A stretch of DNA of 64,000 bases from Ixodes scapularis (GCF_016920785.2 NW_024609846.1:105390831-105454830), one strand, 5' to 3'. Shown: positions 20,893 to 32,212, counted from the first letter of the stretch. The notes: generated by a model from the sequence alone, not told the origin. Translations and numbers: made by a program.

Positions 20893-21533
20893 GGGTGTTT
20901 CAGCGAAAGCTTTCAAAAATTCAAAACCATAGGCTGGTTGAAAAAGACAACCAAAAACAATTTTTGAAAACCAAACACCGCGGCAGACGCCAGGAATTGC
21001 AAAAATTAAATAAAAATTCGCTATCTAATTAACTAGAATGTGCTAATTAATTTTCTAATTAGCGAATTTTAGGTCCATGTTGCAATTAATATTTTGTAGT
21101 CCGCCATGGAAGGCTACGTCAATTTACGGAAAGTAAAAAGAAGCAACAGTGGAGATATTCGCCGACGAACTTTGCGCTGTATACCCGGGTATGATTTCTG
21201 AATTTTGATATAACTTCACGCAACTGCCTTATCACACTCATTACAGCGCAAAGTTTGGCGGCGAATATCTTCAAGACGGTTGCTTCTTTCACTTTCCGGA
21301 AATTTCTCTTGCCCTCCTTGGTGGTAGTCTTCAAAATTCTAATTGCAACATGAACCTAAAAGTCGCTAATTAAAAAGTTTATTAGAAAATGTTAGTCACT
21401 TAGATAGATAATTTTTATATATTTATTACAATTCTCGGCGTTCCCCGCGACCAACATTTAGTTTTAAAAAAAAAAAGTATTTTTTCGACGACCCTATCGT
21501 TAGCAATTTTTTAAAGCTTTCGCTGAAACACCC
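20893..21533. mobile_element. 641 bp MITE with GGGTGTTTCAGCGAAAGC ends
   Basis: Terminal inverted repeats GGGTGTTTCAGCGAAAGCTTT and its complement. A second, internal inverted pair flanks the centre (AGATATTCGCCGACGAACTTTGCGCTGT-like at 21152-21180 against 21243-21275), so the element folds twice. Related single ends are seen at about 21768 and at 26125-26146. No transposase. Confidence 0.65.
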
Positions 21534-21539
21534 AATGTA

Positions 21540-22380
21540 TACAACATAAGGGCTTTTGCTTGCGAAAGAAATAAAGTGTGGTGCATGCGTCTTCGTGCTT
21601 CCTTTTTTTTTTTCTCGCACTATAAAGAAACCTTGTGACAAATGAAATTGCGTCCATGATGGGGCGGGCGCGTTATCAGGGTATTTTGTGATGTTTCACA
21701 AACCTTTTTAATCGTCAAAAAAAGAAAAAAAGGCCCATGAACCGTATCACGCTGCAAAAAGCTAATTCGGGTGTTTCTCAAGGAGCTCTAAAACTTTCCA
21801 ATTGACATTTCGGCTCTTGATACAATATTAAAAAAAAATAAAGTGATTAGTGGTAACATTTTATTAATTAGGCTTTATTACAAAATACCTCACGCAAGAC
21901 GCTTGCTAACAACGTAAATCAGGGCGCGTCATTTGGGATACTCGGTATTTATGTATAATTTTCGTCTGGGTGGCACGAGAAGGACAACATGCCTATGTTT
22001 TCAGTCATGATTTATTTTGGGAAAAATCATAGCAGCCTGTAGAGTGCTGGAATAATACACGGCAAGCGTATGACGATGTGAGAAGTATGATAAGTGTTGG
22101 TTGGATGGCAAGCCGACACATTTCGGACTTCTCGTCTCGCTCCCCAAATGCAGCCCGTTGATACCTATGAAATTTTACTTCGTGTTTCTTGAAATTTGGG
22201 AAAACAAATGATATTTACACCGAAAAGTCCGTGCACCAAAAAGTCCGTGCACCGAAATGTCAGGTTCCAGAAAGAAAGTTCCGCTCGGCAGACGCGTCTC
22301 CTTCCCAGACATGAAGAAACAAGAAAACTGCACAAAATAAGTATGTAACTTTACATTGGCCATGGCCAATGTACATAGAA
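21540..22380. other. No recognisable gene; repeat fragments
   Basis: Holds a solo GGGTGTTTC-type end at about 21768 and a short direct repeat AAAGTCCGTGCACC at 22224-22252. The palindrome TTGGCCATGGCCAA lies at about 22356-22369. No coding region is supported. Confidence 0.4.
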
Positions 22381-22387
22381 AAAGTTG

Positions 22388-22651
22388 TTATATTTTGTCT
22401 CCGTCATTTCTTGAATGGGTTTCGTATTCGGGTTTGACATCAGCCTGAGGACTCGAGAGTCGAGACGACCTGGACGCAATGGAGCGTGAGAGCCAGGGAA
22501 CGGGTTTCCGTTGTGACATGGCAGCATTTACGACAAATGTTTGAATGTGCTCGAGAAACAGAGAAGAGCCTCCAGGTACGATGCGAAATTTGCCTTCCAA
22601 CTTTTGTAGCGCATCCATGGAGAACGTGCGTTTAAAAAAAAGACTAGGCAA
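22388..22651 (-). pseudogene. Unrecognised coding fragment with FRIVPGG motif
   Basis: An 87-codon minus-strand frame containing KFRIVPGGSSLFLEHIQTFV and a Ser/Arg-rich tail. The motif FKIVPGGTLFS recurs in the minus-strand frame at 23648-23854, so both are probably relics of one protein family, plausibly a transposon ORF. I do not recognise the family. Confidence 0.35.
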
Positions 22652-22977
22652 GTTGTCGGACGCGAATTTTGAAAAACAACTGCTACTGCGAGCGAATTTG
22701 CATTTGGGTAATTACTTTTTTTATTCTCGTTTTTATGTACTTAGTCGTTTAACAGTAACTTGCAGAATAAGCTGTAACCTCAGAGTATCTTGAAAGTAAC
22801 GAGTTAAATTTTTTTAATTCCTTATACTCTGCTCAGATACCTTTCAGATTTGAAAATTGAGTACTATAACTCAGTTACTTTTCCACCTGCTACTCAGTAA
22901 CTAAAATACTTTTCTGAGTATCTTGTGCAAACCTGGTACTTCTCTCAGCGTAGGCTCGGTTCCTGCTCGCCGTGCGC

Positions 22978-23233
22978 GTGTAGTGTGAACAGCAACTGGC
23001 TTACGTGATTGGCGAGTCGTCGGGAGAGGAACGAGCAGGGTATCCGAGATGACCTCGACAAGGATTTGGGGAGGACATTGCACACAGACCAGCCGATGTG
23101 CTCTAGCACCGGAACTATGGTATATAAAAAAAGGCCTGCTCTTCGCCCTTCCCCAACCATACCTCACTTTCTCCCGGTAAATAAACGGCACTGGGTCTTG
23201 ACCTGTGCGGCAGAGCTGTTGGGTTTGTTAAAC
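22978..23233 (+). promoter_or_regulatory. LTR-like promoter plus polyadenylation unit
   Basis: A TATA box (TATATAAAAA, 23121-23130) is followed only 50 bases later by AATAAA (23180-23185). Such tight spacing of promoter and polyadenylation signal is characteristic of U3-R-U5 of a retroviral-type LTR. The segment can be bounded by TGT (22978) and ACA (23233), but no target duplication, primer-binding site or internal ORF was found. It may be a solo LTR. Confidence 0.3.
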
Positions 23234-23647
23234 ATAATGAATCAGTCTTGATAGGAGAGCCACGGTCGCGTGATCACTGCCACTTCACGGAGTGGAGCGG
23301 GAATCAGAATTGAGTGGTACAGCAACCCTGCATGAATGATTGAGTAGCACAACTTAGGAGTGCGCGGAGCCCTGAATGGCTGCATCATTTCAGTGCTGTC
23401 TAGTTTCCGGTTGGTTTAAAAGGCACGATACAAAACTACGCTTTCATGAAGCCGAGGTTTTACAGGCAACGTAGAAAAGATAAAAAAGGACGATTTTGCG
23501 GTAGAAGAGACACGCATTTTTTCGAACACGTCTAATGACGTTCTGTGCCCTCACTAAATGTGTTAGGCTCAATAGTACATAAAGCACAATGTCAACCAGA
23601 CCAACATATATTCATGTTATTATTTTTTTGTGCAAAACTGTAAAATA

Positions 23648-23854
23648 CTATACCAGAGAAAACAGAGTACCTCCGGGCACTATTTTAAACTGCCGAGTAT
23701 AGAGCAAAATATTTGAAAATGCCAGCTGTTGGTAAATGCGGATGAAATGATGGGTCCCTGTTATGACAACAGGAAACGAGCAAACTTTAAAGCCAGATGG
23801 ATCAGCCAAGGTCAACCACGCATCGATGGAGCGAAAGAGGCCGTACCCTTGCAT
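23648..23854 (-). pseudogene. Unrecognised coding fragment with FKIVPGG motif
   Basis: A 68-codon minus-strand frame ending QFKIVPGGTLFSLV. It shares the F(K/R)IVPGG block with 22388-22651. The upstream frame at 24034-24231 may belong to the same relic. Function unknown. Confidence 0.3.
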
Positions 23855-24309
23855 TGGTTCCCACTAGGTGAAGCTGTAGCACATGTGCGAGAAATAAAGG
23901 CACGAAAATCAAAACTTGAAAAAGTAGTTTTTTACCGTTATCTAAAAGATTAATGTGTAGAATTGTTATTCTACAGCAAACCCAGATGTGCTTTCAACAA
24001 AATAACACGTAAATGCCTTAATTGTCTATTTTTTTAACATAGGGTGGAACAGGGTGAGTTTTGATTTCCGTCGAATTTCCGGTTGCTTACTAGTATGTAC
24101 CCGGAGGCCTTACCATGTATTTTAATTTCTAAGTGAGTGGATTTGAGCATGTGCTCAGCCTTAACCCCTGCAGCTGTGCCACTTTTAAATGTGGTCTCTG
24201 GCGCAGAAAATCGTCTGCAGTACTTTTTCACTAACGACTCGTTGGTTACTTTAAAATATAGTGCTCTTAATCATCGTCCTCGTCTGAGTCCACTTCAGAT
24301 GGTGGGCCG

Positions 24310-24600
24310 GAAGAGGATTGATTGATTGAACAGATCAATTTATTTATGGAAAGTTTGCCTGCCTGTGGTTTCGTTGTCCTGAGGCAGGAGGGATTCGGGT
24401 TAAGGGCTGAAGGGTCTGATGGACCCCGGAAATATAACGCACTTGGGGGGGATGAGCTCGTTGCCTGCCTCGATGCAGTCCAGTAGCCACAGTCAAGTGA
24501 TTCGCGACAGAAGTAGATGGCGCGAACGTCGAATCGGATATATAATCCGCCATCAACCGCGCACACCTTGCCGCGTCGCCGTATGTGATGAGCTCGTGTA
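24310..24600 (-). mobile_element. Probable LINE 3' end with (CAAT)n tail
   Basis: On the minus strand the sequence runs to ATAAATAAATTGATC and ends in a short CAATCAATCAATC simple repeat (24318-24335), the layout of a non-LTR retrotransposon 3' end. No protein motif could be identified in the frames. Confidence 0.35.
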
Positions 24601-25258
24601 GTCAGCAGTCGATTGGGTGCTGCTGAGCGCTCTGCGCCCTCCCAACCTTGTATCGTTTGCAGTGAAATGTTTCTTGTTAGGGGATGGGAGGTGTTTTCAA
24701 CTTTTCGGCCAGAATCCCTTCAAGCTCTTCAACTGTCTCACTATTAGGCTCGTCTGTACCATAAATTATCAAACTATTTCTGCGGCTCCTGTTTTCTAAG
24801 TCATCTACTTTAGTCTTGAGTGAGGCTAATTGTATGTCAAATCTTGATACTGTTGTTTTTATGTCTTATTTGATTGGTCACCGCGTTTAAACCTGTCGTT
24901 CCAGCCCATTGATTTGTTCATTTAGCGCAGTCATTTTCTTGTTAATTTCATCTTGAGAGGCAAGAACACTTAGAACACTATTATTCATTTTGCTCTGGGC
25001 AACCTGAAGTTCCAACAAAAGCTCTCGGTCGGTGGTTTCTGGATTTGCCTCCACATCGGTGGGCCCTGGATTTACCTTCACATCACCACAGATCAACAAA
25101 TTTTGCGGCCAAGAAATAACAGAAGTAGCAAGATCTATCAAACGTTTCACATTAAGTTGGCAAGGTAGCAGTACGTAAAAACGGTTATCACTTCGATAAC
25201 CGTCACAAGGTAAATGTTCACTAACCTGTACCAGGAAACAAAATGGGCTGCCGAGCAT
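24600..25258 (-). pseudogene. LINE ORF1 fragment (CR1/L1-like) with 2A-like motif
   Basis: Begins with ATG at 25258. Residues 59-66, DVKVNPGP, preceded by QNLLICG, match the 2A ribosome-skipping motif D(V/I)ExNPGP except that E is K. A Leu-rich coiled coil follows (ELLLELQVAQSKMNNSVLS, residues 80-120). After a TAA at 24887 the same frame continues with DLENRSRRNSLIIYG, the conserved stretch of LINE ORF1 RNA-binding proteins. N-terminal 2A sequences are known in some CR1-type and trypanosome LINEs. Stops after residue 123 show that it is dead. No reverse transcriptase follows, so only ORF1 remains. Confidence 0.6.
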
Positions 25259-25575
25259 CCCGCCGAGCCAACTGAAAGTCCGGTGTTGTTAGCGCTCATG
25301 TAGCTTTCAGACGAACTACGTCATTAGACGTCAACGATGCCGGCACATATGAAGACTCGCTGATGAGGGTCACGAAAGGCTCGACGATAATGCAGCGATC
25401 GCCCAGAGTAGAAGATTCGGAGCTAAGCCCGTCGTTCCTATCAGCCCTTAATTGTCACTTGAAAGCAGCCATACGATGCCGGTTGGTTTCCGAGTAGGAC
25501 CGAGACAACCTGTACCAAAAAACAAAATGCGTCGCTGAGCATGCTGCTGGTTGTGCTGCCGCCGAGCCCCCTGCA
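25224..25575 (-). repeat. Direct repeat around the LINE ORF1 start
   Basis: AACCTGTACCA, then AAACAAAATG, GCTG and GCCGAGC, occurs at 25224-25275 and again at 25508-25570, 284 bases apart. One copy covers the ORF1 start, so this may be a duplicated 5' segment of the LINE. Confidence 0.4.
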
Positions 25576-26146
25576 CACAGACAGAACGCTGACTTACAAT
25601 TCCTATCTTATTGAGAGGACACAAAGAATCGTTGTGATACTCAACTTATTTGCAAACATTCAGCGTAAAATATTTTCTACACCAGTTCCTTGTCATATAA
25701 AGCCTATAGACGGCACACTGACACAACTTTCCTTTTGCGCTGTTATCGCGCGACGCAGCAGAGGCTGGTTGCACTCTCTCTCCCCGGGGCGCGGTGCCGC
25801 CGGGGCCGAGATGCGCTCCGATAGCAAACCGAAACTTAAAAAAAACCCGTAGAATTTGTGGGGTTTTTCAGAAAGCCATAAAATGCTTCGCGTGCATTCT
25901 ATCGTTCTGCAATTTGTTGATTTAGTGTTTTTCGATGATTCTGAGCAATTTTATAATTTAAACCACCCCTTAAACACAATATTAACAAAGTTAATTACGC
26001 AAAAATGATTAACAACTTAATTATTCCGGACTTTAATAATTTTCCTAAATGGGCCCCTGGCCAAGTACCAAAACGCCACAAGCCTTTTTTCGTTGCGATG
26101 AGTAGTTTTCGCAGGAGTGATTTGGCCTGCGTTCTCTGAAACACCA

Positions 26147-27482
26147 TATACGAGGGGAGACCCAAAAGAAACCGAACTAAATTTTTTTGCACTTATTTAT
26201 TCCCATTTCAAGTAGAAACGTTCAATCTCCTTCAAAGTACTGTCCACTTGCACTAATACACTTGTCTAATCTTTTAATCCATGTGTCGAAACATTGTTTA
26301 AATTCATCGTTTGTGATGCTTGACAGCGCCTCCGTCGTTTTTTTCTTCACCTCAGCAACGTCAGCAAAACGCTTTCCTTTCATTTCTCTTTTCATTCTAG
26401 GAAACAAAAAAAAAAAGTCGCACGGGGCAAGATCGGGTGAGTATGGGGGGTGAGGAACAGGGGTCATACCATTTTTGGTCAAGAATTGTCGTACAGACAA
26501 GGCAGTGTGAGCCGGGGCATTGTCATGATGGAAAAACCAGTCATCCGACTTCCACAAATCGGGCCGCTTCCGCCGCACACTGTTGCGCAATCTTTTCAAA
26601 ACCTCCAAGTAGAAAGCCTGGTTAACTGTCTGACCCTGCGGAACAAACTCTGAATGGACGACTCCTTTTACATCAAAAAAACTAATCAGCATTGTTTTGA
26701 TGTTTGATTTCACCTGACGAGCTTTCTTGGGGCGAGGCGAACCTGAAGTCTTCCACTGGCTTGGTTGTTGCTTTTATTCAGGATCGTAACCATAGGACCA
26801 AGTTTCGTCACCTGTAATAACTTTTGAAAAAAAGTTTGGGTCACTTCGGGACTCTTCTTTCAAAGCACAGCATGCTTCCACGCGACCTTGCTTTTGTTCA
26901 GCAGTCAGCAGTCGTGGCACGAATTTGGCAGCCACCCTATTCATTCCCAAATCTTCTGTCAGAATTCGCTGCAATGAACTCCAACTCACTCCCGACAGCT
27001 CCACAATTTCGTCAATGGTCCGTCGTCGATCTTCGTTGATGATTACACGAATTTTTTCGTTTCAACGTTTTCATGTGTTCGTGCCGTAGAAGGACGACCG
27101 GAACGAGGTTTGTCATCAATTGACATGTCGCCATTCTTGAAACGGGAAAACCACTCAAACACTTGAGTTTTCCCCAGGGAATCGTCCTTGTACGCCGTTT
27201 TTAACAGTTCAATAGTTTCTGTTCCAGTTTTTCCGAGCAGAAAACAGAATTTAACCGCCGCACGCTGTTCACAGAAATCAGACATTGCAAAAACGACGCC
27301 CACACAAAACACTTGTCACTATAAACCCAGCCGCAACTAGTCCTAACCTTCTTCGAGGACGGAATTAGGCCTAATGACTCACCAATGTTCGCTCTATCAA
27401 CTTCTGGCGGCAAAACGCGGTACTGCAAAAGCTCTGCTTAAAAAAGAATTAGTTCTGTTTCTTTTGGGTCCCCCTTCGTATA
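26147..27482 (-). mobile_element. mariner transposon, nearly complete
   Basis: The element spans 26149-27480 (1332 bp) with TA duplications at 26147-26148 and 27481-27482. Inverted ends are TACGAGGGGAGACCCAAAAG on the left and the complement of TACGAAGGGGGACCCAAAAG on the right. Length, TA target and the encoded protein agree with the mariner family. It is inserted beside a GGGTGTTTCA-type MITE end on the left and at the end of repeat X on the right. Confidence 0.9.
26222..27285 (-). pseudogene. mariner transposase (DD34D), one frameshift and one stop
   Basis: Starts at ATG 27285 (MSDFCEQRAAVKF). The N-terminal helix-turn-helix is visible (GKTQVFEWFSRFKNG). A frameshift lies between about 27043 and 27004. 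ITGDETWSYGYDPE carries the first catalytic Asp; it is followed by TAA (26774-26776) where the family has a coding triplet. The frame then continues: HHDNAPAHT holds the second Asp and YSPDLAPCDFF the third, with 34 residues between the last two. The protein ends YFEGD. It would cut and paste the element at TA sites; two lesions make this copy inactive. FFF sits in a long T-run and may vary. Confidence 0.9.
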
Positions 27483-28145
27483 TAAATAATGGGTAGTTTC
27501 ATCTCAAATCGTGCAGGCAAAAAGGGTCGAATTCTTAATTTCGCTGAAAAAATATATGTTATGGCGTCGTCTCTAAAAACGCACTAGCCACAAATCGCAA
27601 GTTCGTCGGATTTTTTGTTCTCAACTTACGAATTTTAAGAGAGGACGCGGCGGAAAGCAGTGTTTTTCACGTCCGTCGTGGGTCGGGTGTTTCGCTCGAT
27701 CTCCCGCCGTGGATTTGCAGTCCACATTATATGAACTTTTTGCAAGCACTCTGTGAGAACATTTAAAACGCTCTAATACCATGAAATAATTGTAGGGGGT
27801 TTGGTTTTCTTTTGTAAAAATGTCAAAAACGCCCCCTCGGTCAAGTGTTGACGAATTTTGAAAATTAAATACTGGCGATCTACTTGGGTTACATCATTAT
27901 TTTTTATGTCTACGGAGAGCCCAAAATTATAAAATCACTCAGCTGCACAAAATTCCCTTTGCGGGACGTTTACGTTAATGTTATGCGAAAACCAAAAAGT
28001 ACCCATTTTAAAACCGATTTTCTCAAAGAACCCATTTTTTATTTTTTTATTTTTTGTTAAAATGTAGATATAATATTTTTCTACTGAAAAATCAAGTCGA
28101 GAACGTGTGTATTTTGTTTGTATGTTCTATATTTAAGCCTCAAAA
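27483..28145 (+). repeat. Repeat X, copy c (partial)
   Basis: Starts at TAAATAATGGGTAGTTTCATC and is homologous to the head of the X copies at 32548-33672 (inverted) and 33677-33770. Shared words include AAATCGTGCAGGCAAAAAGG, CGCAAGTTCGTCGGATTTTT and ATCTCCCGCC. Homology fades at about 28145. The mariner lies at its very left end. Confidence 0.65.
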
Positions 28146-29108
28146 TCGGAAAAAGCCGTCTTCGTTTGGCAATACCTAAGTTAGACATAGAGACCCGTGC
28201 GTTTCTATGAATTGTGAAAACGTTTTCTTGAATCTTTGTCTGCGTTTTGTAATCAATTATAAACGTATTTCGTGATATTGAATTGTTTTTTTATGTTTTG
28301 ATAAGAGCGGGAAACCACGAGAAAGATATCTAACCAAATCAGCAGGCCTAGTAGACCTTCAATATCCAAGAGGCACAGACGTTGCATGGTTTCGATTTAT
28401 AAACCTTTCATTGTAAACTAGCATAACTAGTTATTAAATGTCATATTACTAAGACATAAAAAGTCACCACATCATTGATATATTATATACAATTCTTTCC
28501 GAAACCAGACGCTAGGGTTTGTTCACCGCACATCGCACAGATCACCAGGGAATATCCTTTCACTTCCGTAATACACAAAAGTGATGACGCAGAAACGGTC
28601 CGAAACACACGGAGAGAGTGTCGCGGAGAGGAGTATGGAATAAAAATAAATAAATAAGAATAAAATTACCCAATTAACTCCGATCTTAACGAAAATCGCG
28701 TTAAAAAAATAAAAAGATTTAGGATCGAGCGGTGGCAAGGCGATAGGTCCACGCCTGGTGGAGAGTCAGACAAAGAAATCGACGACTCGTAAAGCTAAAA
28801 AAAAAAAAAAAAAAAAGATTTAATAAAGACGGAAAACCTCAGCCGCACACGGCAAGAACAAAAACCAACTCCTCCGGGAATTCCCTAAACGGGACACAAC
28901 CGAACGCGTGCGAACACGCTCTCTACAGCACCGTCAGGCCGCTACGCCATGACGAAATAAACTCAAACAAACTAAACATTGCTAACAAACAGTTAGTCAT
29001 AAAACATAAAAAAAAAGAAATAAAAAAAAAAGACGTTCAGCAAAATTGCATCCGAGGAACAAAGTTCAGCGGGGCGAAGAAACACACACGAAATAAAAAA
29101 AAAAAGTC
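28146..29108. other. No recognisable gene; A-rich
   Basis: A-runs at 28798-28816 and around 29008-29030, otherwise anonymous A+T-rich sequence. No gene is supported. Confidence 0.4.
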
Positions 29109-29929
29109 TTAAAGGGACACTGACAGGGTATTTATGCTCGCCGAGGTTTTTAGTTGTACGTGACATATGAGAGCTCAACTACCCAGAACAGAATTTGCGG
29201 CTCGAAATTCGGTTTCTTTCCGCCCGAAAACCGCCGATCAAGAACTGCCCGGTTCAAGTCTCGCTCACTCTCTTTTCCGCGGTCACGGGCCATTTTCTAA
29301 GGTATCGATGCGACCATTAAATTTAATCAAAGTCGTGGGTCACTGTAAGCACACACTCAATATTAAAAATAGAAAAAAATATGAAACCCATTTTTTGTGG
29401 CTTCTAAAAAGCTGTAAATACGTTGATTGAAAAAAAAAAGTTCCACAGACAACCGGAAGCATTCTCTGCGTTCGTCGTTTCGCGTATCGTAGGACTCGCG
29501 GGGACGGCAATTGTAGTGGACGACGGGCGTGGGACCTCTATTTCAAAACTGTCGTTCGCGGTACCGGCGAATTCTGTCTACCGTTAAAAGAGAAATTTGG
29601 GACTGATCAAAAGAATTGGTATTCATCCCGTACGACACGCTCGGCCACCAAGCCGATTTGCACGAAGATGTCGCCGAGCCGTCGCTCCCTTCTCGTGGCT
29701 GAAGACATCGCTCGCGCAAACGTCAAGCACGACGTGTCTACTTCGAGTTGAATATGTACGCGTACGATTTCTTTACTAGGTGCGAATGTCCCCGAAGCGT
29801 GGTGCTTCCCGACTTCGACCCAGGAGTGCTAAGTTTACTGGAGAAAAATCGACAGCAAACTTTCCAACTTACAGTTTACCGGCTGAATTATTACTAAGGA
29901 AAGAGATCCGCCAGAAAAGAGATGCCCCA

Positions 29930-29998
29930 CTAGCTCAGTGGGAAAGACGTCCGGTTCACACGCGGTAGGACCGGGTTGATCCTCCGTGAAACTTTATT
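29930..29998 (+). mobile_element. tRNA-like SINE head
   Basis: CTAGCTCAGTGGGAAAGACG (A box) and GGACCGGGTTGATCC (decayed B box, GGTTGATCC) lie 25 bases apart, followed by CCGTGAAAC and a T-rich tail. The tRNA fold is incomplete, so it is a SINE or tRNA pseudogene. Confidence 0.45.
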
Positions 29999-30119
29999 TT
30001 TTTTTTCAAACATTTTCCGATGTTTACAAATCTTTTTCTTTTTTTTTACAATCATCACTGAAGAAACAAACAAAAAATAACAAACAAATGTTGTGGACGA
30101 TACTTCGCTGAATTAAATG

Positions 30120-30377
30120 GTATGGGATTTCCGTTTTGACAACTGCGAACTCAATGTAATCACTTTCCACAAAATACAAGGAGCATATAAATCAGGTAGC
30201 GTCCGCTTTCCGAGGTGCCCGTATATGTTCTACAGGAATTGCAGCCAGCCATTGGTCCCGATCACGTTGATCTTTCGGAAACTCTGTCGCACAATGCCAC
30301 TTTTTTTTTCGGACGCAGGACATGTGAGCCAGCTCTTCACTCAACATCTTGGGTGTATTCTTTTCGGAGCCGATCAT
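30120..30377 (-). pseudogene. THAP-type zinc-finger fragment
   Basis: The minus-strand frame reads HCATEFPKDQRDRDQWLAAI, then a TGA, then FICSLYFVESDY. This matches the spacing of a THAP domain: FPKD, the invariant Trp and then ICSLHFxxSDY. The zinc-binding His is Tyr (SLYF) and a stop lies in the middle. THAP domains bind DNA and occur in P-type transposases and their domesticated relatives. It may be a captured exon. Confidence 0.5.
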
Positions 30378-30954
30378 GGAAATTCACCACGGGCACTCAC
30401 TACTCATCTCCAACTCCTCACTGCAATGTACAAAACAAATCTTGGAGTACAGAACAACGAGCGGAAAAAACATGACTGCAAAAGAATCGCACGGCGAGCA
30501 GTTTCCGCACGCCGCATCGCACGCCGCATGTCGTGTCGTCTGCTACGGAGAGGAGAAAAAAAAAAAAAAAAACGCACGGTCGGGTGTAGCCACGTGACTT
30601 CCGCCACTCACTCTCTTCTCTCCACTTCTCCGACCTCCGTCGGGTTTCGGTTTCGAGCAGTTGCGTCTTTTGGATTTATTAAAAAAATACGCTACTCTGT
30701 TGCAAAATATTAATTGGGTAGTCCTCCGACACCATAATGAAGCGCCTGGCAAAAAATAAAAATTTTTGGGGGGTGCCAGTGTCCCTTTAACTGACCGACG
30801 CCGAGTCCAGTCCCACGACACTGAAGCCTGGCAGGATGACGGTGTTCAGATGATGCTCAAATCTGTTCTTCACTTTAATACGCACACCCACGACGGCTGT
30901 GCGGAACAGTGACTGTGCGGAATAAAGTCAAGAATAGATTCGAGCAGGCGATGC

Positions 30955-32212
30955 GTGAGAAGCAGAGCTGGCAGTAATGTAATTACTGTAATGAAATTAC
31001 AGTAATTTAATTACTTGTTCCAGTAATTAGTAATGTAATTCATTACTTTTTGTAGCAGGTAATTTAGTAATGTAATGAATTACTCCAGCGACGGTAATTG
31101 TAATTAAATTACCTAATTACTTTTTCGCACCAGGCATATTTCTTGTGTCCACAATACACAAGAACGCTTTTCCTTTTATTTTACTTTTTCTTTTTCCTCT
31201 ACACCTTTCCAAAAAACGCTCTTTGGCCGCCGCTATGTTGCTGATGCTAATGCGGCTGGTGCGACACTCGCGCCCGCTATCAGCTAGACATTTTCTGCCA
31301 CTCTCTTGAACTGTAAAAACCCGCTCAGCGCGATTCTCTACCTATGTTTTGCGGTTTTGCATTCGACGTTTTCTGGCCTCTCTTAAAAGTGTCCGCTTAC
31401 TTTTTCTGAATCACGCTGCGTACCCTCTCTGTGTTATCTTCCACTGTGAGAAATAGGGCTGGTAAGTTCCTGTCATTCGAGCTTTTCTGCTCGACATTCT
31501 CGGGAAACGAAGGAGGGGAAGTAGGTCGAACTAAGGCCCCTGGTGGAACGGCCCTCGACGCGATTTTGCGGACAATGACAATTGTTCTCCCCCCTCCCAG
31601 AGTTAATCCGCGTAGGGTCCTCAAACATCTCCAAAAATAGTTGTCCGGGTTGGGGTGGGAAACGGATCAGTCGCGTGCGTCCCTCTGTCTATCGGTAAAC
31701 ATGTTATTTGTGAACGTGAAAAATGCATGCCCTTCGGCTATCTTCTGTTGTTAATTAATTTCGACAGCTAAACGCTTTGTCGTTTGACACGCGGCTAATC
31801 GAACGGCACCGTAAAAATTTACCGCATTCGTTCTGTCACGCGCGTACCCAACAAAAATAGTTTACTGCTTTTTTTTTCAAATGTAGTACAATGCTTCCCA
31901 ATGTCCTCGGGAAAATACATGCACCATGAAACATAAAATGCAGTGGGAAAACACGAGAATTTAGCCGCCAGCAGTGTTTGAAACTGCGCCTACGCAGGCT
32001 GCGCCTGTGTAGGCGCAGCCTGTAAAAGTATACAAAAGTAATGCGAAAGTAATGTCATTACTTTTAAAAGTAATTTGTAAGGGTAATTAATTACTTTCTG
32101 GCTGTGGTAATTTGTAATGTAATTTAATTACATTTCAGCAATTTTCAGCAAAGTAATTAGTAATGTAATTTAATTACAAAATATGAGTAATTTGGCCAGC
32201 TCTGGTGAGAAG
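30955..32212. mobile_element. hAT-type non-autonomous element
   Basis: An exact 8-bp duplication GTGAGAAG flanks the element (30955-30962 and 32205-32212). The element (30963-32204, 1242 bp) has ends CAGAGCTGGC and GGCCAGCTCTG. Both subterminal regions (30975-31125 and 32035-32195) are packed with TAATGTAATTA-type words in both orientations. An 8-bp duplication and CAGRG ends are typical of hAT. No transposase ORF is present. Confidence 0.8.

Larger units (their letters stand above)
29109..30790. mobile_element. TTAA-flanked 1.68 kb element
   Basis: TTAA at 29109-29112 and 30787-30790. Inside are inverted ends AGGGACACTG and CAGTGTCCCT. A TTAA target is the piggyBac hallmark, but the ends do not start CC and no transposase is present, so the superfamily stays open. 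The element carries a tRNA-like SINE (29930-29995) and a decayed THAP domain (30120-30377). A second, 338 bp element with the same end design lies at 43538-43875. Confidence 0.55.

Noticed and set aside
25360..25377. Hammerhead ribozyme-like core CTGATGAGGGTCACGAAA
   Set aside because: Stem II (GGGTCAC) cannot form more than one sound pair and no stem I/III partners are evident.
30117..30713. 198-codon plus-strand ORF
   Set aside because: It is the antisense of the THAP-like fragment and then runs into low-complexity sequence.
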